A stretch of 64,000 nt of DNA from Pseudonocardia sulfidoxydans NBRC 16205 (GTDB taxonomy: Bacteria > Actinomycetota > Actinomycetes > Mycobacteriales > Pseudonocardiaceae): positions 28,522-92,521 of the forward strand of contig NZ_BJVJ01000017.1 of NCBI RefSeq assembly GCF_007989085.1. The letters run 5' to 3'. The position numbers and the translations under genes are program-made. Shown here piece after piece: positions 20,775 to 30,652 of this stretch (position 1 is the first letter of the stretch; each line of letters begins with the position of its first letter). The notes under the pieces are model-generated. The model did no database searches and had not been told where the DNA came from. It saw only the letters and a program-made list of their open reading frames with translations.

Positions 20775-21986
20775 TCATCCGGCGAGATCGTGGTCCTCCC
20801 GGACGTCACCGGCGGCGAAGGCCAACGCGGCCCGCGCCGTCCGGATCGCGTCGGCGACGTCCCGGGCCGGCTCGTCGAGCTCCGGCACGTCCGGCAGCGG
20901 GAACGCCTCGTCGTCCCGTGCGTGCACGAGCTGCGGATCGACGAGCCCGCGAGCGATCCGAACCGCCTCCTCCGCGCGCAGGTACTCCGCGTGCAGACGG
21001 GCCCGCAGCCTCGTGTACCGCGCCCGGTACCCGCGCTCCCGGCGGACCGCCGTGTCCAGGCACCACCTGCCGAATGCCAGCCGTCGGCACGCGGCCCGGT
21101 CCGTCCGCACCACCGCGCGGGCGCACGCCCTCACCAGTGCCGCCTCCGGGGACTCCCGGTACGCCTCCTGCGCGACGACGCACCACGGCGCCGCGAGCGC
21201 CGATCCCGCCAGGAGCAGACCCACCGCGGTGCCGAGCGTCCCCGCCTGCGCGAGTTGGGCCTCCACGTCGACGCGCACCAGCAGCGCTGCCGCGGCCAGC
21301 GCCGCGAGCAGCCCCAGCAGCCCCGCCAGCGGAACGACGACTGCCCCGCGGCGCGGGTACTCCTCGACGTCGGGGTCGGAGTGCCGCCGCGCCCACAGCA
21401 GCTTGCCCAACCGCACCGCCAGCATCGCCTGGACCGCCCCGCCGAACACGGCGAGCGCGACGACGGTGACCAGGTCCGCGGGCGACGGGGCCGCCCAGTC
21501 GACGTTGACCAGGAACCCGATCACGATGATCAGGGCCGCGACGTCCACCAACAGCAGCAGGACGCCGAGCAGCCGCAGCAGCACTCCGTCGCGGTCGCGG
21601 TGGCGGGTCCCGTTCGGTGCGGCCGACGCGATGACGGCGGCCTCCGACACCGGTACCGACCGGCCGCTGACGGCCACTGTCCGCTGCCGCAGCGAGAGCA
21701 CCGACGTCGCCATCCGCGTCGCCCGTTGTGCGGCCCGCTCCGCGCGTCGGGCCGACCGCGACAGCGACGGCACCGTGGCGGCGATCGCCCGTTGGACGCG
21801 CCGCGCGGCGCCCACCCGGACTGCGACCTCGAGGTCGACGGCCTCGCCGGCGCGCAGCGGGACACCGCGGCGGACATGGGCGAGACGCAGCATCTCGACG
21901 AGGACGGCGAACAACCGCTCCAGGACTCCCGGGGGGAGCCTGCGAGGACGCGGTTGCGGTGAACCGGGCGATCCGGACTCGGTCAC
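20775..21986 (-). CDS. Four-helix membrane protein, unknown function
   Basis: A 403-residue protein I do not recognise. The first 140 residues are soluble and Arg/Ala-rich. Four hydrophobic helices follow, around LLGVLLLLVDVAALIIVIGF, DLVTVVALAVFGGAVQAM, VVVPLAGLLGLLAALAAAAL and AVGLLLAGSALAAPWCVV. The C-terminal third is a charged helical region, probably cytoplasmic (YRARYTRLRARLHAEYLRAE). GTG 21986 overlaps the stop of the OmpA-like lipoprotein gene (GTGA), so the two are made together and may form a membrane/cell-wall complex; that is inference. Confidence 0.75.
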   Translation of the reverse strand: MTESGSPGSPQPRPRRLPPGVLERLFAVLVEMLRLAHVRRGVPLRAGEAVDLEVAVRVGAARRVQRAIAATVPSLSRSARRAERAAQRATRMATSVLSLRQRTVAVSGRSVPVSEAAVIASAAPNGTRHRDRDGVLLRLLGVLLLLVDVAALIIVIGFLVNVDWAAPSPADLVTVVALAVFGGAVQAMLAVRLGKLLWARRHSDPDVEEYPRRGAVVVPLAGLLGLLAALAAAALLVRVDVEAQLAQAGTLGTAVGLLLAGSALAAPWCVVAQEAYRESPEAALVRACARAVVRTDRAACRRLAFGRWCLDTAVRRERGYRARYTRLRARLHAEYLRAEEAVRIARGLVDPQLVHARDDEAFPLPDVPELDEPARDVADAIRTARAALAFAAGDVREDHDLAG

Positions 21987-23182
21987 GGTTGGCCTCCGTT
22001 CGTCGTGACGGTGAGGGTGACGCTGCGGTTGCGCGCCGCGGCGTCCGGCACCAGCCGACCGCCCGCGTCGAGGTCCGCGACAAGCGGCGCGTCGTAGCCG
22101 AGCCCGCGCACGGTGATCCGGTCCCCGGGGAAGCCGGCCGCGACGAGCGCGTCCGCGCATGCCTGGGCGCGGGCGAGGCTGAAACGACGGGCCGAGTCGG
22201 CGGGTGGCACGGTCGCGGTCCGGCCGTCGAGCCGCACCCGGACGTCCGCCGGCAACACTCGGGCGAAGGTCGCCAGGACAGCCGAGGCCGACGGCAGCAG
22301 CGCGGCCGAGTCCGGCCCGAACAACGCCGCGGAGGGCAGCTCGATCGGATCCCCGCGCGCGACGTCGAGCGGGGGCAGGGCCGGGACGTCGACGACCGGA
22401 GCCGGCACGGTCGACGCCGGGGCCGTGGGCGGGAGTGGCTCCTGGTCCGCCCGGCAGTCGCCGCCGGCAGCTCGGCACAAACCCAACCAGTGGTTCACGA
22501 GGCGCACGCGCACGCTGTCCGGCAGCGGCGGCTGCAGACCGGCGACGTCCCCGATCCCACTGAACACGACCGTCTTGCCCCGCAGGTCGGGCAACAGGTG
22601 CTGGGCGACCACCGCGTCGACCACCTTCTGCGTGCCGACCTGGTCCCAGCCGACACCCGGCGCCTCGATCGCCAGCGGTCCGACACTCTGCAGCCCCGAA
22701 CTGAACACGACCGCGGTGACGGAGCCTGGGGAACGGGCGACGTGGGCGAGCAGGCCGAGGGTGTCCACCTGACCGCTGGACCCGGCCGTCGTCGCGAGGG
22801 TGTGACCGACCGAGGCGAGCAGATCGGCGGTGAGCCGAGCCCTCCGATCGGCGTCGTGTTCGACCTGCGTACCTCGGCGCAGGACGAGGTCGACGGGCGT
22901 GTGCGCGACCGGTCCCGCCGGGCCGTCCACCGCGATGTCGAGCACGGCGTCGTCGGACGCGATCGCGTCGCGGACCATTCCGGCGATGGTCCGGGTCGAC
23001 GCGGGTGCGGGCTCGTTCGCCGATGCCCCCATGACCATGAGGACCCGTGTCGCGGCTCGGGTCGCGGCGACGGGCGAGGTGGCCGCGGCCGGGGCGGTGC
23101 AGGCGGTGGCCGCCGCGACGACCGCGATGCACGCCGCACCGAGGACCGCGGGTCGTTCGCCGTGGCTGAGCCGTCCGAGCAT
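21983..23182 (-). CDS. OmpA-family lipoprotein
   Basis: A 399-residue exported protein. Signal sequence with a probable lipobox ATAC and lipidated C28. Residues of about 30-240 form an unknown domain of vWA/Rossmann-like character (RVLMVMGASANEP, AVVFSSGLQSVG, KTVVFSGIGDVAGLQ). After a Pro-rich linker the last 110 residues match the OmpA peptidoglycan-binding fold: ALFGPDSAALLPSASAVL, SLARAQACADALVAAGFPGDRI, VRGLGYDAPL and NRSVTLTV. Start ATG 23182 is set by GGTGAGGAGG six bases upstream; a longer frame exists. OmpA domains anchor complexes to the cell wall; with the coupled membrane protein this may be such a complex. Confidence 0.8.
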   Translation of the reverse strand: MLGRLSHGERPAVLGAACIAVVAAATACTAPAAATSPVAATRAATRVLMVMGASANEPAPASTRTIAGMVRDAIASDDAVLDIAVDGPAGPVAHTPVDLVLRRGTQVEHDADRRARLTADLLASVGHTLATTAGSSGQVDTLGLLAHVARSPGSVTAVVFSSGLQSVGPLAIEAPGVGWDQVGTQKVVDAVVAQHLLPDLRGKTVVFSGIGDVAGLQPPLPDSVRVRLVNHWLGLCRAAGGDCRADQEPLPPTAPASTVPAPVVDVPALPPLDVARGDPIELPSAALFGPDSAALLPSASAVLATFARVLPADVRVRLDGRTATVPPADSARRFSLARAQACADALVAAGFPGDRITVRGLGYDAPLVADLDAGGRLVPDAAARNRSVTLTVTTNGGQP

Positions 23183-23255
23183 CTCGGGCCTCCTCACCGC
23201 GCCGGTTCGAGATCACCCTGGGTGCACGACCGGCCGACGAGAGTGATAGTGAGGC

Positions 23256-23280
23256 ATGGGATCGTGATGTGCAATCCCAT
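23256..23280. promoter_or_regulatory. Inverted repeat upstream of the OmpA-like lipoprotein gene
   Basis: ATGGGAT at 23256-23262 and ATCCCAT at 23274-23280 form a perfect 7-bp inverted repeat with an 11-base spacer, 74 bases upstream of the lipoprotein ATG, in an A/T-rich patch. Suitable for a dimeric regulator; no regulator is identified. Confidence 0.35.
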
Positions 23281-23732
23281 TCAGCATTTGCCATGATCAC
23301 GGCCCATCGTGACCGTACGCGTTCCCTCGTTGCCCCATTCGGCCCAACATCACGATTGAGCCGCGGTTGAGCTGCAGAGTTGAGACATGCGATACCCCTG
23401 AGCAATCCCACCCAGGGTTTGCGAGTACTCTCCGCGCTCATCCGCCGGGGCGCCGAGAGAGCCGAGGTCAGCGAGTGCCGCGCATCGTGGATCGCCACCG
23501 GCCGCGCGAGCGGCGATCCGAGATCCTGCGCGCGCACGCCGTACCGCCGACGGTGGCGAGCCGGCCGCGGCGGTCACCGCTCCCCCGCTCCCCGGAACCG
23601 CTCACCGGACCGCACCGGCCAGGCACCCCGGCCGGTCACCGACGCCGCCGAGCCACCCCGTCGAACCGACAGCCCGCGACGCCGATCTGTTCGGCGCACG
23701 ACGCCGACCCGCACAAGAAGGTGAGGTCCCGC

Positions 23733-23966
23733 ATGTCCAGTCCCGAGTATCGCCGGCCGCACGTTCTGCAGCACGAACTCCTGCGTCGAGATCGCTACCT
23801 CGCGCGGCGGCGCCATCGCCGTGCGCGACTCAGGAGCGCGGATGACATTCCGCTCCGGTTTCGTCGACGCCTGAACGGCGCGCGTCCTCGACGGAGTCCG
23901 CACCGAGGACTGCGACCCTGCATTCGCACGGGTCGAACCGGACCCTTCGCCCCTGACATCCACTGA
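23733..23966 (+). CDS. Possible small Arg-rich protein (uncertain)
   Basis: A 77-codon frame starting at ATG 23733 with a good ribosome site (AAGGTGAGG, about seven bases upstream) and ending 108 bases before the XRE gene. The product (MSSPEYRRPHVLQHELLRRD...) is very basic with no recognised domain. Small basic proteins occur beside DUF397/XRE pairs in actinobacteria, but the composition could equally be chance. Low confidence. Confidence 0.3.
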   Translation: MSSPEYRRPHVLQHELLRRDRYLARRRHRRARLRSADDIPLRFRRRLNGARPRRSPHRGLRPCIRTGRTGPFAPDIH

Positions 23967-24074
23967 CACACAGCTCACGAACGGTGCTCCGCGCCGACGA
24001 GCCGCCCCGCCACCTCCAGCCGGGCGCTTTCGTCGTCGCGTCGGACCACCCATTGCACGACGTAAGGAGCCACG

Positions 24075-24950
24075 ATGCCCGTACAGGTGGAATCGGCACA
24101 CCGCGGGCCACGAATCTCGCGGTTACTGCTCGGCCTGGAGTTCAGAAGACTGCGCGACGAACGCGGTGAGCAACTTCAGGAGACGGCGAAGCTGCTACTC
24201 ATATCGTCGTCGAAACTCTCGCGGATAGAAACCGGCCAGGCGGTTCCTCGGCCACGCGACCTCCGCGACCTGATCAAGCATTTCGGAATCGAGGGGACCG
24301 AGGCCGCGGCCCGGGTGCGCGCACTCGCCGAAAGCGCCATGGAGCCCGGTTGGTGGACCGAGCTCGGGATCGCCATGCCGTCGCGGCTGGAGACCTTCAT
24401 CGAGTACGAGAACGCCGCCGCGGAAATCTCCTCGCATGAGCCGATCGTGTTCCCGGGGCTGTTGCAAACAGCGGACTACGCGCGCGCAGTCGTCACCGAC
24501 CTCACCTCCACCGACGCGATCGATGCCCCACCCATCGACGACCAGGTCGCACTCAGAATGGCGCGCCAAGAGCACGTCTTCGACGCGCCCACGCCCCCCG
24601 TCCTACGGACGGCATTCCCCGAATCCGTGCTCGCGCGACCCGTCGGCACGACAGCGGTGATGAACGCGCAGCTGACCCTTCTCGCGGAGCGGTCGGAGGA
24701 CGAGAACACCCATGTGCACGTGATTCCCAACTCAGCGGGACTCTATCGTGCGATGGAGGGCGGCTTCACCATATTTTCGTTCGCTATCGGCCAGGTTCCG
24801 GACGTGGTCAACACTGAATCGGTTCTGACCAATTTCTTCTACACCACCGAGGAGGTGGTGGCGAAGCACAGGGCACTTTTCAACGAGCTCGGTCGAAAAT
24901 GGCTCGACCGGAAGGAATCAAGAGACATGATCATGTCGTACCGTAGATAG
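24075..24950 (+). CDS. XRE-family helix-turn-helix protein with DUF5753 domain
   Basis: A 291-residue regulator of the large actinobacterial family. Residues 15-70 are the helix-turn-helix (LEFRRLRDERGEQLQETAKLLLISSSKLSRIETGQAVPRPRDLRDLIKHFG, in outline); about 95-275 is DUF5753 (EPGWWTELGIAMPSRLETFIEYENAA, EPIVFPGLLQTADYARAV, VHVIPNSAGLYRAMEGGFTIFSF). TAAGGAG lies five bases before the ATG. Such proteins are typically paired with a short DUF397 protein, here 19 bases downstream, and act as developmental or toxin-antitoxin-like regulators (WhiJ/Scr1 type). Its codon use is visibly less GC-biased than its neighbours, suggesting later acquisition. Confidence 0.93.
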   Translation: MPVQVESAHRGPRISRLLLGLEFRRLRDERGEQLQETAKLLLISSSKLSRIETGQAVPRPRDLRDLIKHFGIEGTEAAARVRALAESAMEPGWWTELGIAMPSRLETFIEYENAAAEISSHEPIVFPGLLQTADYARAVVTDLTSTDAIDAPPIDDQVALRMARQEHVFDAPTPPVLRTAFPESVLARPVGTTAVMNAQLTLLAERSEDENTHVHVIPNSAGLYRAMEGGFTIFSFAIGQVPDVVNTESVLTNFFYTTEEVVAKHRALFNELGRKWLDRKESRDMIMSYRR

Positions 24951-24969
24951 AATACCATGAGGGAAGACC

Positions 24970-25188
24970 GTGGAAATCGAAGCCGAATTCGCTAAGAGCA
25001 GCGCCTGCCACAGCGGATCGTGTGTCGAGGTACGAATTACCGACACGATTGTCAGCGTACGCAACACTGATACCCCGGAACAGCAGGCCGACTTCACCCA
25101 CGAAGAATGGTCAGCATTCCTGATCGGCGTGAAGAGTGGCGAGTTCGATCTTCGCAGTGCCGACCGGATCCCAGTGCCGACCCCCTGA
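24970..25188 (+). CDS. DUF397 protein (first of two)
   Basis: A 72-residue protein with the DUF397 pattern FAKSSACHSGSCVEVRI...VSVRNTDTPE and the C-terminal FTHEEWSAFLIGVKSGEFDL. It begins at GTG 24970, 19 bases after the XRE stop, with GGGAAGA upstream. DUF397 proteins are small partners of XRE/DUF5753 regulators and are thought to bind and inhibit or activate them. More A/T-rich than the window average. Confidence 0.88.
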   Translation: MEIEAEFAKSSACHSGSCVEVRITDTIVSVRNTDTPEQQADFTHEEWSAFLIGVKSGEFDLRSADRIPVPTP

Positions 25189-25339
25189 CGATCCGCCTGT
25201 TCACGTCGGCATCGACGGCACCCCGATCTGCCGTGACGCCGCAGCGACACCTGGCCGCGCCGGACCGACCGTTCGGCGCGGCCACAGCAGGTAGCATCCC
25301 TCCCGGACACGGCGGTCATTCGGCCGCCCGAGGAGGGTC

Positions 25340-25540
25340 ATGCCAGTGCCGCCGCCCGAATTCCGCCGAAGTTCCTATTGCCATACCGGCTCCTGTCTCG
25401 AGGTCGCCGAGGACGGGGAACACATCATCATCCGCGACTCGACCAAGGCGGATGCACCGCCTCTCATAGTCACCCGAGCCGAATGGGACGAATTCGTCCG
25501 CGGGGTCAAGAACAACGAGTTCGACTTCCCAAGATCCTGA
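25340..25540 (+). CDS. DUF397 protein (second of two)
   Basis: A 66-residue DUF397 member: FRRSSYCHTGSCLEVAEDG, IIIRDSTK and VTRAEWDEFVRGVKNNEFDF. GAGGAGG precedes ATG 25340. It is 151 bases from the first copy and differs at about half of positions, so it is not a recent tandem duplicate. Two DUF397 partners for one XRE protein may allow alternative pairing. It converges on dnaE. Confidence 0.88.
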   Translation: MPVPPPEFRRSSYCHTGSCLEVAEDGEHIIIRDSTKADAPPLIVTRAEWDEFVRGVKNNEFDFPRS

Positions 25541-25646
25541 TCGACAACGTGAGCTCACCTCACTCGACTTTCTTGATCACGAGCCAGGCCGTCCGAGAGT
25601 CGAGCCCCGGGCATCGCGCGCGGCCCGAGGGTTGCCGCACTGCGCG

Positions 25647-28600
25647 TCAGCCGCCCAGACACCCCGGGCCGAGCAGCGCCTTCAGGTCGCCCATCAACGC
25701 CGAGCTGGCGGTGACGCGCAGCGCGTCGTCGAGGCGCAGGACCGTGTTGCGGGTGCCGTTGGTCAGGGTCAGGTGCACGGGCCGGGTGCCGGGGTGGTTG
25801 ACCAGCACGTCCTTGAGCCGGGACACGATCGGCGGCGTGCAGCGGGTGGCCGCGAGGCTGACCGCCACCGGCGAGGTGTTCTCCTCCCCCACCGCCTGCA
25901 GGTCGGGCACCGCGAGATCGTTGGCGATCAGCGACACCCGGTCGTCACGCTTGGACACCCGCGCCTTGACCAGCACGATCGCGTCCTCGGCCACGTCGAT
26001 CCCGACGACCTGGTAGGCCCGTGGGAAGAACAGTACCTCGATGCCACCGGCCAGGTCCTCGATCTGCGCCGACGCCCAGGGCTCGCCGTTCTTGTTCACC
26101 CGCCGGTTGACGCCCGCGAGGATGCCGCCGACGGTGACCTGTGCGCCGTCGGCGACCGTGCCGTCGAGGATGTTCTGGATCGGGGTGTCGGCCTTGGCCG
26201 CGAGCACACCCTCGACACCGTGCAGCGGGTGCCCCGACACGTAGAGGCCGAGCATCTCCCGCTCCACGGCGAGACGGTGCTTGGTGTCCCACTCGTCGTC
26301 GGGGACCTTGACGTCGAAGATGCCGGCCAGCGCCGGGTCGGCCTCGGTCTCGCCGTCCATGGAGCCGAAGAGGTCGAACTGCCCCATCGAGGCGGCCTTC
26401 TTCGTGCTCATCACCGCGTCGATCGCGTCGGCGTGCACGAGGAGCAGACCCTTGCGGGAGTGGCCCAGCGAGTCGAACGCGCCCGCCTTGATCAACGACT
26501 CGATGACCTTCTTGTTGCAGACGACCGCGTCGACCTTGCGCAGGAAGTCGGAGAAGTCGGTGAAGGCGCCCTTCTCCTTGCGGGCCGCGACGATCGCGTC
26601 GACGACGTTGAACCCGACGTTGCGGATGGCGCCGAGGCCGAAGCGGATGTCGTTGCCGACGGGCGCGAAGTTGCGGACCGACTCGTTGACGTCGGGCGGC
26701 AGCACCGTGATGCCCATGCGCCGGCACTCGGCGAGGTAGACGGCGGCCTTGTCCTTGTCGTCGCGGACCGAGGTGAGGACCGCGCCCATGTACTCGGCCG
26801 GGTAGTTGGCCTTGAGGAACGCCGTCCAGTACGAGACGACGCCGTAGGCCGCGGAGTGCGCGCGGTTGAACGCGTAGTCGGAGAACGGCAGCAGGATGTC
26901 CCACAGCGTCTTGACCGCGGCGGCGGAGTAGCCGTGGTCCTTCATGCCCTGGGCGAAGCCGGCGTACTCCTTGTCGAGGATCTCCTTCTTCTTCTTGCCC
27001 ATGGCACGACGCAGCAGGTCGGCCTTGCCGAGCGTGTAGCCGGCGAGCTTCTGGGCGATCGCCATGACCTGCTCCTGATACACGATCAGGCCGTAGGTCT
27101 CACCCAGGATGTCCTTGAGCGGCTCGGCCAGCTCCGGGTGGATCGGAGTGACCTCTTGGCGCTTGTTCTTGCGGTCGGCGTAGTCGTTGTGGGCGTTGGC
27201 GCCCATCGGGCCCGGCCGGTACAGCGCGCCGACGGCGGAGATGTCGTCGAACTCGGTGGGGGCCATGCGGCGCAACAGGTCGCGCATCGGGCCGCCGTCG
27301 AGCTGGAACACGCCCAGGGTGTCGCCGCGGGCCAGCAGGTCGTAGGTCTTCTGGTCGTCGAGCTCGACGTCCTCGATGACCAGCTTCGGCTTGCCGTTGA
27401 GCTCGATGTTCTCCAGCGCGTCGTCGATGATCGTGAGGTTGCGCAGGCCGAGGAAGTCCATCTTGAGCAGCCCGAGCGTCTCGCAGGCGCCCATGTCGAA
27501 CTGCGTGATGATCGCGCCGTCGGCCTCACGGCGCTGGATCGGGATGACGTCGAGCAGCGGCTTGCTCGACATGATCACGCCCGCCGCGTGCACGCCCCAC
27601 TGCCGCTTGAGGCCCTCCAGGCCGCGCGCGGTGTCGATGATCTCGCGGACCTGCGCGTCGGCCTCGTAGAGCGCCCGGACCTCGGTGGCCTCGGAGTAGC
27701 GCTTGTGCGCCGGGTCGAAGATGCCCGACAGCGGGATGTCCTTGCCCATGATGGCGGGCGGCATCGCCTTGGTGATCCGGTCGGCCACCGAGTAGCCGGG
27801 CTGGCCGAACAGCACACGCGCCGAGTCCTTGATCGCAGCCTTCGCCTTGATCGTAGAGTAGGTGATGATCTGCGCGATGCGGTCCTCGCCGTACTTCTCC
27901 GTCGTGTAGCGGATCATCTCGCCGCGCCGACGTTCGTCGAAGTCCATGTCGATGTCGGGCATCGAGATGCGCTCGGGGTTGAGGAAGCGCTCGAAGATCA
28001 GCTTGTGCTTGATCGGGTCGAGGTCGGTGATCCCGAGGACGTAGGCGACCAGCGAGCCCGCCGCCGAGCCACGGCCGGGGCCGCAGCGGATGCCGACCTT
28101 CTTGGCGTGCTGGATGAGGTCGGCGGTGACGATGAAGTAGCCGGGGAAGCCCATCTGGATGATGACGGACAGCTCGTACTCGGCCTGCTTGCGGTACTGC
28201 TCGGTGACACCGCCCGGGAACCGCGCGTGCAGCCCCCGCTCGACCTCCTTGACCAGCCACGACTCCTCCGTCTCCCCCTCGGGGACGGGCGCGTGCGGCA
28301 TGAGGTCCTGGCCCTCGGTGAACGACACGTCCACGCGCTCGGCGACGAGCAGCGTGTTGTCGCAGGCCTCCGGGTGGATCGGGTCCCACTGGGCGCGCAT
28401 CTCGGCGGCCGACTTGAGGTAGAAGTCCTGCGCGTCGAACTTGAAGCGGTTGGGGTCGGCGAGGGTCTTGCCCGTCTGCACACACAGGAGCACCTCGTGC
28501 GGCTTGGTGTCCTCGGCGTAGGTGTAGTGCAGGTCGTTCGTGGCCAGACCCGGCAGGTCGAGCATCTTCTTCAACCGGAAGAGGTCCTCCTGGACCCGCT

Positions 28601-29201
28601 TCTCGATCTCGATGCCGTGGTCCATCAACTCGCAGAAGAAGTTGTCCTTGCCGAAGATGTCCCGGTAGTCGCTCGCCGCCTGGCACGCGTCGTCGAACCG
28701 GTCCTGCTGGAGCAGGCGCGCGACCTCGCCCGACGGGCAGCCCGTCGTCGCGATGATCCCCTTGCCGTAGGTCTCCAGCAGCTCGCGGTCCATACGCGGC
28801 TTGTAGTAGTAGCCCTCGAGGCTGGCCAGCGACGACAACCGGAAGAGGTTGTGCATCCCCTCGGTGTTCTCGGCCAGCAACGTCATGTGGGTGTACATCT
28901 CACCCGGGTTGTCGTCGCTGACCGTCTGCCCGCCGAGGGTGGCGCGCTTTCGCTCGTGGCGGCTGCCCGGCGACAGGTAGCCCTCCATGCCGATGATCGG
29001 CTTCACACCCGACGCCTTGGCCTTGCGCCAGAACTCGTAGGCGCCGTAGACGTTGCCGTGGTCGGTCATCGCCAGCGCCGGCATGCCCATCTTCGCCGCT
29101 TCGGCGAACAGGTCGTCGAGCCGCGCGGCACCGTCGAGCATGGAGAACTCGGTGTGCGTGTGCAGGTGGACGAAGCTGTCGGTACTCGAGGCGGCTGTCA
29201 T
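25647..29201 (-). CDS. dnaE: DNA polymerase III alpha subunit (DnaE1 type)
   Basis: A 1184-residue replicative polymerase, normal for actinobacterial DnaE1. N-terminal PHP domain (residues 10-240) keeps the metal ligands expected of an active proofreading exonuclease: H14, H16 (HLHTHTEF), D23, H48 (TDHGN), E73, H105, D223 and H225 (NDLH). The polymerase active site is D416 and D418 in [27 protein letters not shown] (374-387), the finger region and the C-terminal OB fold ([19 protein letters not shown]) follow. The gene is transcribed leftwards and is separate from the glycosyltransferase gene by 231 bases that contain a TAATCT -10-like box near 29316. Confidence 0.98.
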   Translation of the reverse strand: MTAASSTDSFVHLHTHTEFSMLDGAARLDDLFAEAAKMGMPALAMTDHGNVYGAYEFWRKAKASGVKPIIGMEGYLSPGSRHERKRATLGGQTVSDDNPGEMYTHMTLLAENTEGMHNLFRLSSLASLEGYYYKPRMDRELLETYGKGIIATTGCPSGEVARLLQQDRFDDACQAASDYRDIFGKDNFFCELMDHGIEIEKRVQEDLFRLKKMLDLPGLATNDLHYTYAEDTKPHEVLLCVQTGKTLADPNRFKFDAQDFYLKSAAEMRAQWDPIHPEACDNTLLVAERVDVSFTEGQDLMPHAPVPEGETEESWLVKEVERGLHARFPGGVTEQYRKQAEYELSVIIQMGFPGYFIVTADLIQHAKKVGIRCGPGRGSAAGSLVAYVLGITDLDPIKHKLIFERFLNPERISMPDIDMDFDERRRGEMIRYTTEKYGEDRIAQIITYSTIKAKAAIKDSARVLFGQPGYSVADRITKAMPPAIMGKDIPLSGIFDPAHKRYSEATEVRALYEADAQVREIIDTARGLEGLKRQWGVHAAGVIMSSKPLLDVIPIQRREADGAIITQFDMGACETLGLLKMDFLGLRNLTIIDDALENIELNGKPKLVIEDVELDDQKTYDLLARGDTLGVFQLDGGPMRDLLRRMAPTEFDDISAVGALYRPGPMGANAHNDYADRKNKRQEVTPIHPELAEPLKDILGETYGLIVYQEQVMAIAQKLAGYTLGKADLLRRAMGKKKKEILDKEYAGFAQGMKDHGYSAAAVKTLWDILLPFSDYAFNRAHSAAYGVVSYWTAFLKANYPAEYMGAVLTSVRDDKDKAAVYLAECRRMGITVLPPDVNESVRNFAPVGNDIRFGLGAIRNVGFNVVDAIVAARKEKGAFTDFSDFLRKVDAVVCNKKVIESLIKAGAFDSLGHSRKGLLLVHADAIDAVMSTKKAASMGQFDLFGSMDGETEADPALAGIFDVKVPDDEWDTKHRLAVEREMLGLYVSGHPLHGVEGVLAAKADTPIQNILDGTVADGAQVTVGGILAGVNRRVNKNGEPWASAQIEDLAGGIEVLFFPRAYQVVGIDVAEDAIVLVKARVSKRDDRVSLIANDLAVPDLQAVGEENTSPVAVSLAATRCTPPIVSRLKDVLVNHPGTRPVHLTLTNGTRNTVLRLDDALRVTASSALMGDLKALLGPGCLGG

Positions 29202-29432
29202 GGGGACCCGTCTGCTCCGTCCTCGCGCCGGGGGGCGCGGTGCCGTCGGGCGCCCTCGGGGCGCGTGCCGTGATCTCCCGCGGGGAGCTCGCGGAGCACC
29301 GCCGGGGAGGAGCCCAGATTAGCCCCGGGCACCGACAACTCCGGCCACCCCCGGCGGGCCCGGCGGTATCTCCTGCTGACGGCCCCGCGACGCGTGTCGC
29401 GCCACCCGGCCCGGCCCGCGGCAGCGCCCGGC

Positions 29433-30611
29433 TCAGGCCACCCGCAGCCCCGTCGCGACGCGGCCCGCTACCTCTGTGTAGACGTCCTCGAACCGGTCGA
29501 GCGTGGCGTCGAGGGCGTGGCCCGCGACGATCTCGCGGCTCGCCGCGCCCATCCGCGCCCGCGTCGCCGGGTCGGCGAGCAACGCGCCCAGGGCGGCGGA
29601 CAGCCCGTCGACGTCGCCGGGTGTGTAGAGCCAGCCGTTGCGACCGGGCCGGACCAGGTGCGGCAGTGCCATCGCGTCGGCGGCGACGACGGGCTTGCCC
29701 GCCGACATCGCCTCCAGCGTCACCAGGCTCTGCAGCTCGGCGATGCCGGGCATCGCGAACACCGCGCACCGCCGGTACGCGGCCACGAGCGTCTCCTCGT
29801 CGACGAAGCCGTGGAAGGTGACCCGGTCGGCGATCCCGAGACGGGCCGCGAGCGCGGTCCAGGCCTCGCGGCGCGACCCGTCCCCCACGATCTCCAACCG
29901 GGCGCCGGCCGCGGGCAGCGCGGCGAACGCGCGCAGCAGCTCGTCGACCCGCTTCTCCTCGTCGAGACGCCCCACGAACAGCACGGTCGGCTCCGGCGAC
30001 TCGGCGCCGCCTGCGTACCGGGCGGAGTCGATGCCGCAGGAGATCGGCAGTGCGCCGTCGATTCCGGCGGCGTCGGCCAGCAGGCCGGCAGCACGCTCGG
30101 TCGGCGCGGTGACCACACCCGCGAGCCCGTACACACGGGCCAGGTCGCGCCAGGCCCAGCGGGCGGCGGCCTGCTGCAGTACGTGCGGCACCTTGGCGTG
30201 GCCGAACAGGTTCTCCGGCATGAAGTGGTTGGTCGCGACGAGCGGCACCCCGGCCCGTGACGCCGCGACCGCGGTCCCCCGGCCGACGACGAAGTGCGCC
30301 TGGACGTGCACGACGTCGGGCTGCAGGTCCTCGACGAGCGCCGCCGTCGCCGGCGAGGCCTGCCACGGGAAGCACACCCGGAAGCTGTCGTGCAGCGGGT
30401 AGCGGTGGGAACGGACGCGGTGCACCCGGACCCCGTCGGCACCCGGGTGCGGCACCGCGCGGTGCGCGGTGGCGTCGGGCGACGGGGCGACGACGTGCAC
30501 GTCGTGACCGCGGCCGGCGAGCCCGCCCGCGAGGCGCTCGGCGAAGCGGGCGGCCCCGTTGACATCGGGTGGGAAGGTGTCGGCGCCGATCAGGATCCGC
30601 AGCGGACGCAC
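29433..30611 (-). CDS. GT4-family glycosyltransferase
   Basis: A 392-residue GT-B glycosyltransferase. The N-terminus ILIGADTFPPDVNGAARFAERLA with DVHVVAP is typical of actinobacterial mannosyltransferases (PimB/MgtA-like group). The nucleotide-sugar half has VLFVGRLDEEKRVDELLRAF, LEIVGDG, VTFHGFVDEETL and the E-x7-E motif in MPGIAELQSLVTLEAMSAGKPVV. Probable role: adding a sugar (perhaps mannose) to a lipid or glycolipid at the inner membrane face; donor and acceptor are not proven by sequence. GAGAGCGAGG precedes GTG 30611. Confidence 0.88.
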   Translation of the reverse strand: MRPLRILIGADTFPPDVNGAARFAERLAGGLAGRGHDVHVVAPSPDATAHRAVPHPGADGVRVHRVRSHRYPLHDSFRVCFPWQASPATAALVEDLQPDVVHVQAHFVVGRGTAVAASRAGVPLVATNHFMPENLFGHAKVPHVLQQAAARWAWRDLARVYGLAGVVTAPTERAAGLLADAAGIDGALPISCGIDSARYAGGAESPEPTVLFVGRLDEEKRVDELLRAFAALPAAGARLEIVGDGSRREAWTALAARLGIADRVTFHGFVDEETLVAAYRRCAVFAMPGIAELQSLVTLEAMSAGKPVVAADAMALPHLVRPGRNGWLYTPGDVDGLSAALGALLADPATRARMGAASREIVAGHALDATLDRFEDVYTEVAGRVATGLRVA

Positions 30612-30652
30612 GGCGGTACCTCGCTCTCTGCTGTGTACGGGTAGGTGTGGGT

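Larger units (their letters stand above)
23183..24074. other. Gene-poor interval of 0.9 kb
   Basis: Between the divergent lipoprotein and XRE genes I see no convincing protein gene apart from a possible short frame at 23733-23966. The first 200 bases are clearly more A/T-rich than the rest of the window and hold inverted repeats. The frames at 23367-23966 and on the minus strand are Arg/Pro-rich with no family resemblance and look like chance openings in GC-rich DNA. Confidence 0.6.

Noticed and set aside
23367..23966. 199-codon Arg/Pro-rich frame
   Set aside because: Composition is typical of chance frames, no start signal supports the first ATG, and only the last 77 codons have a ribosome site.
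25632..29273. Open frame of about 1200 codons on the strand opposite dnaE
   Set aside because: It is antisense to a clear polymerase gene, its product is His/Val/Arg-rich without any domain, and such frames are expected opposite GC-rich genes with strong third-position bias.
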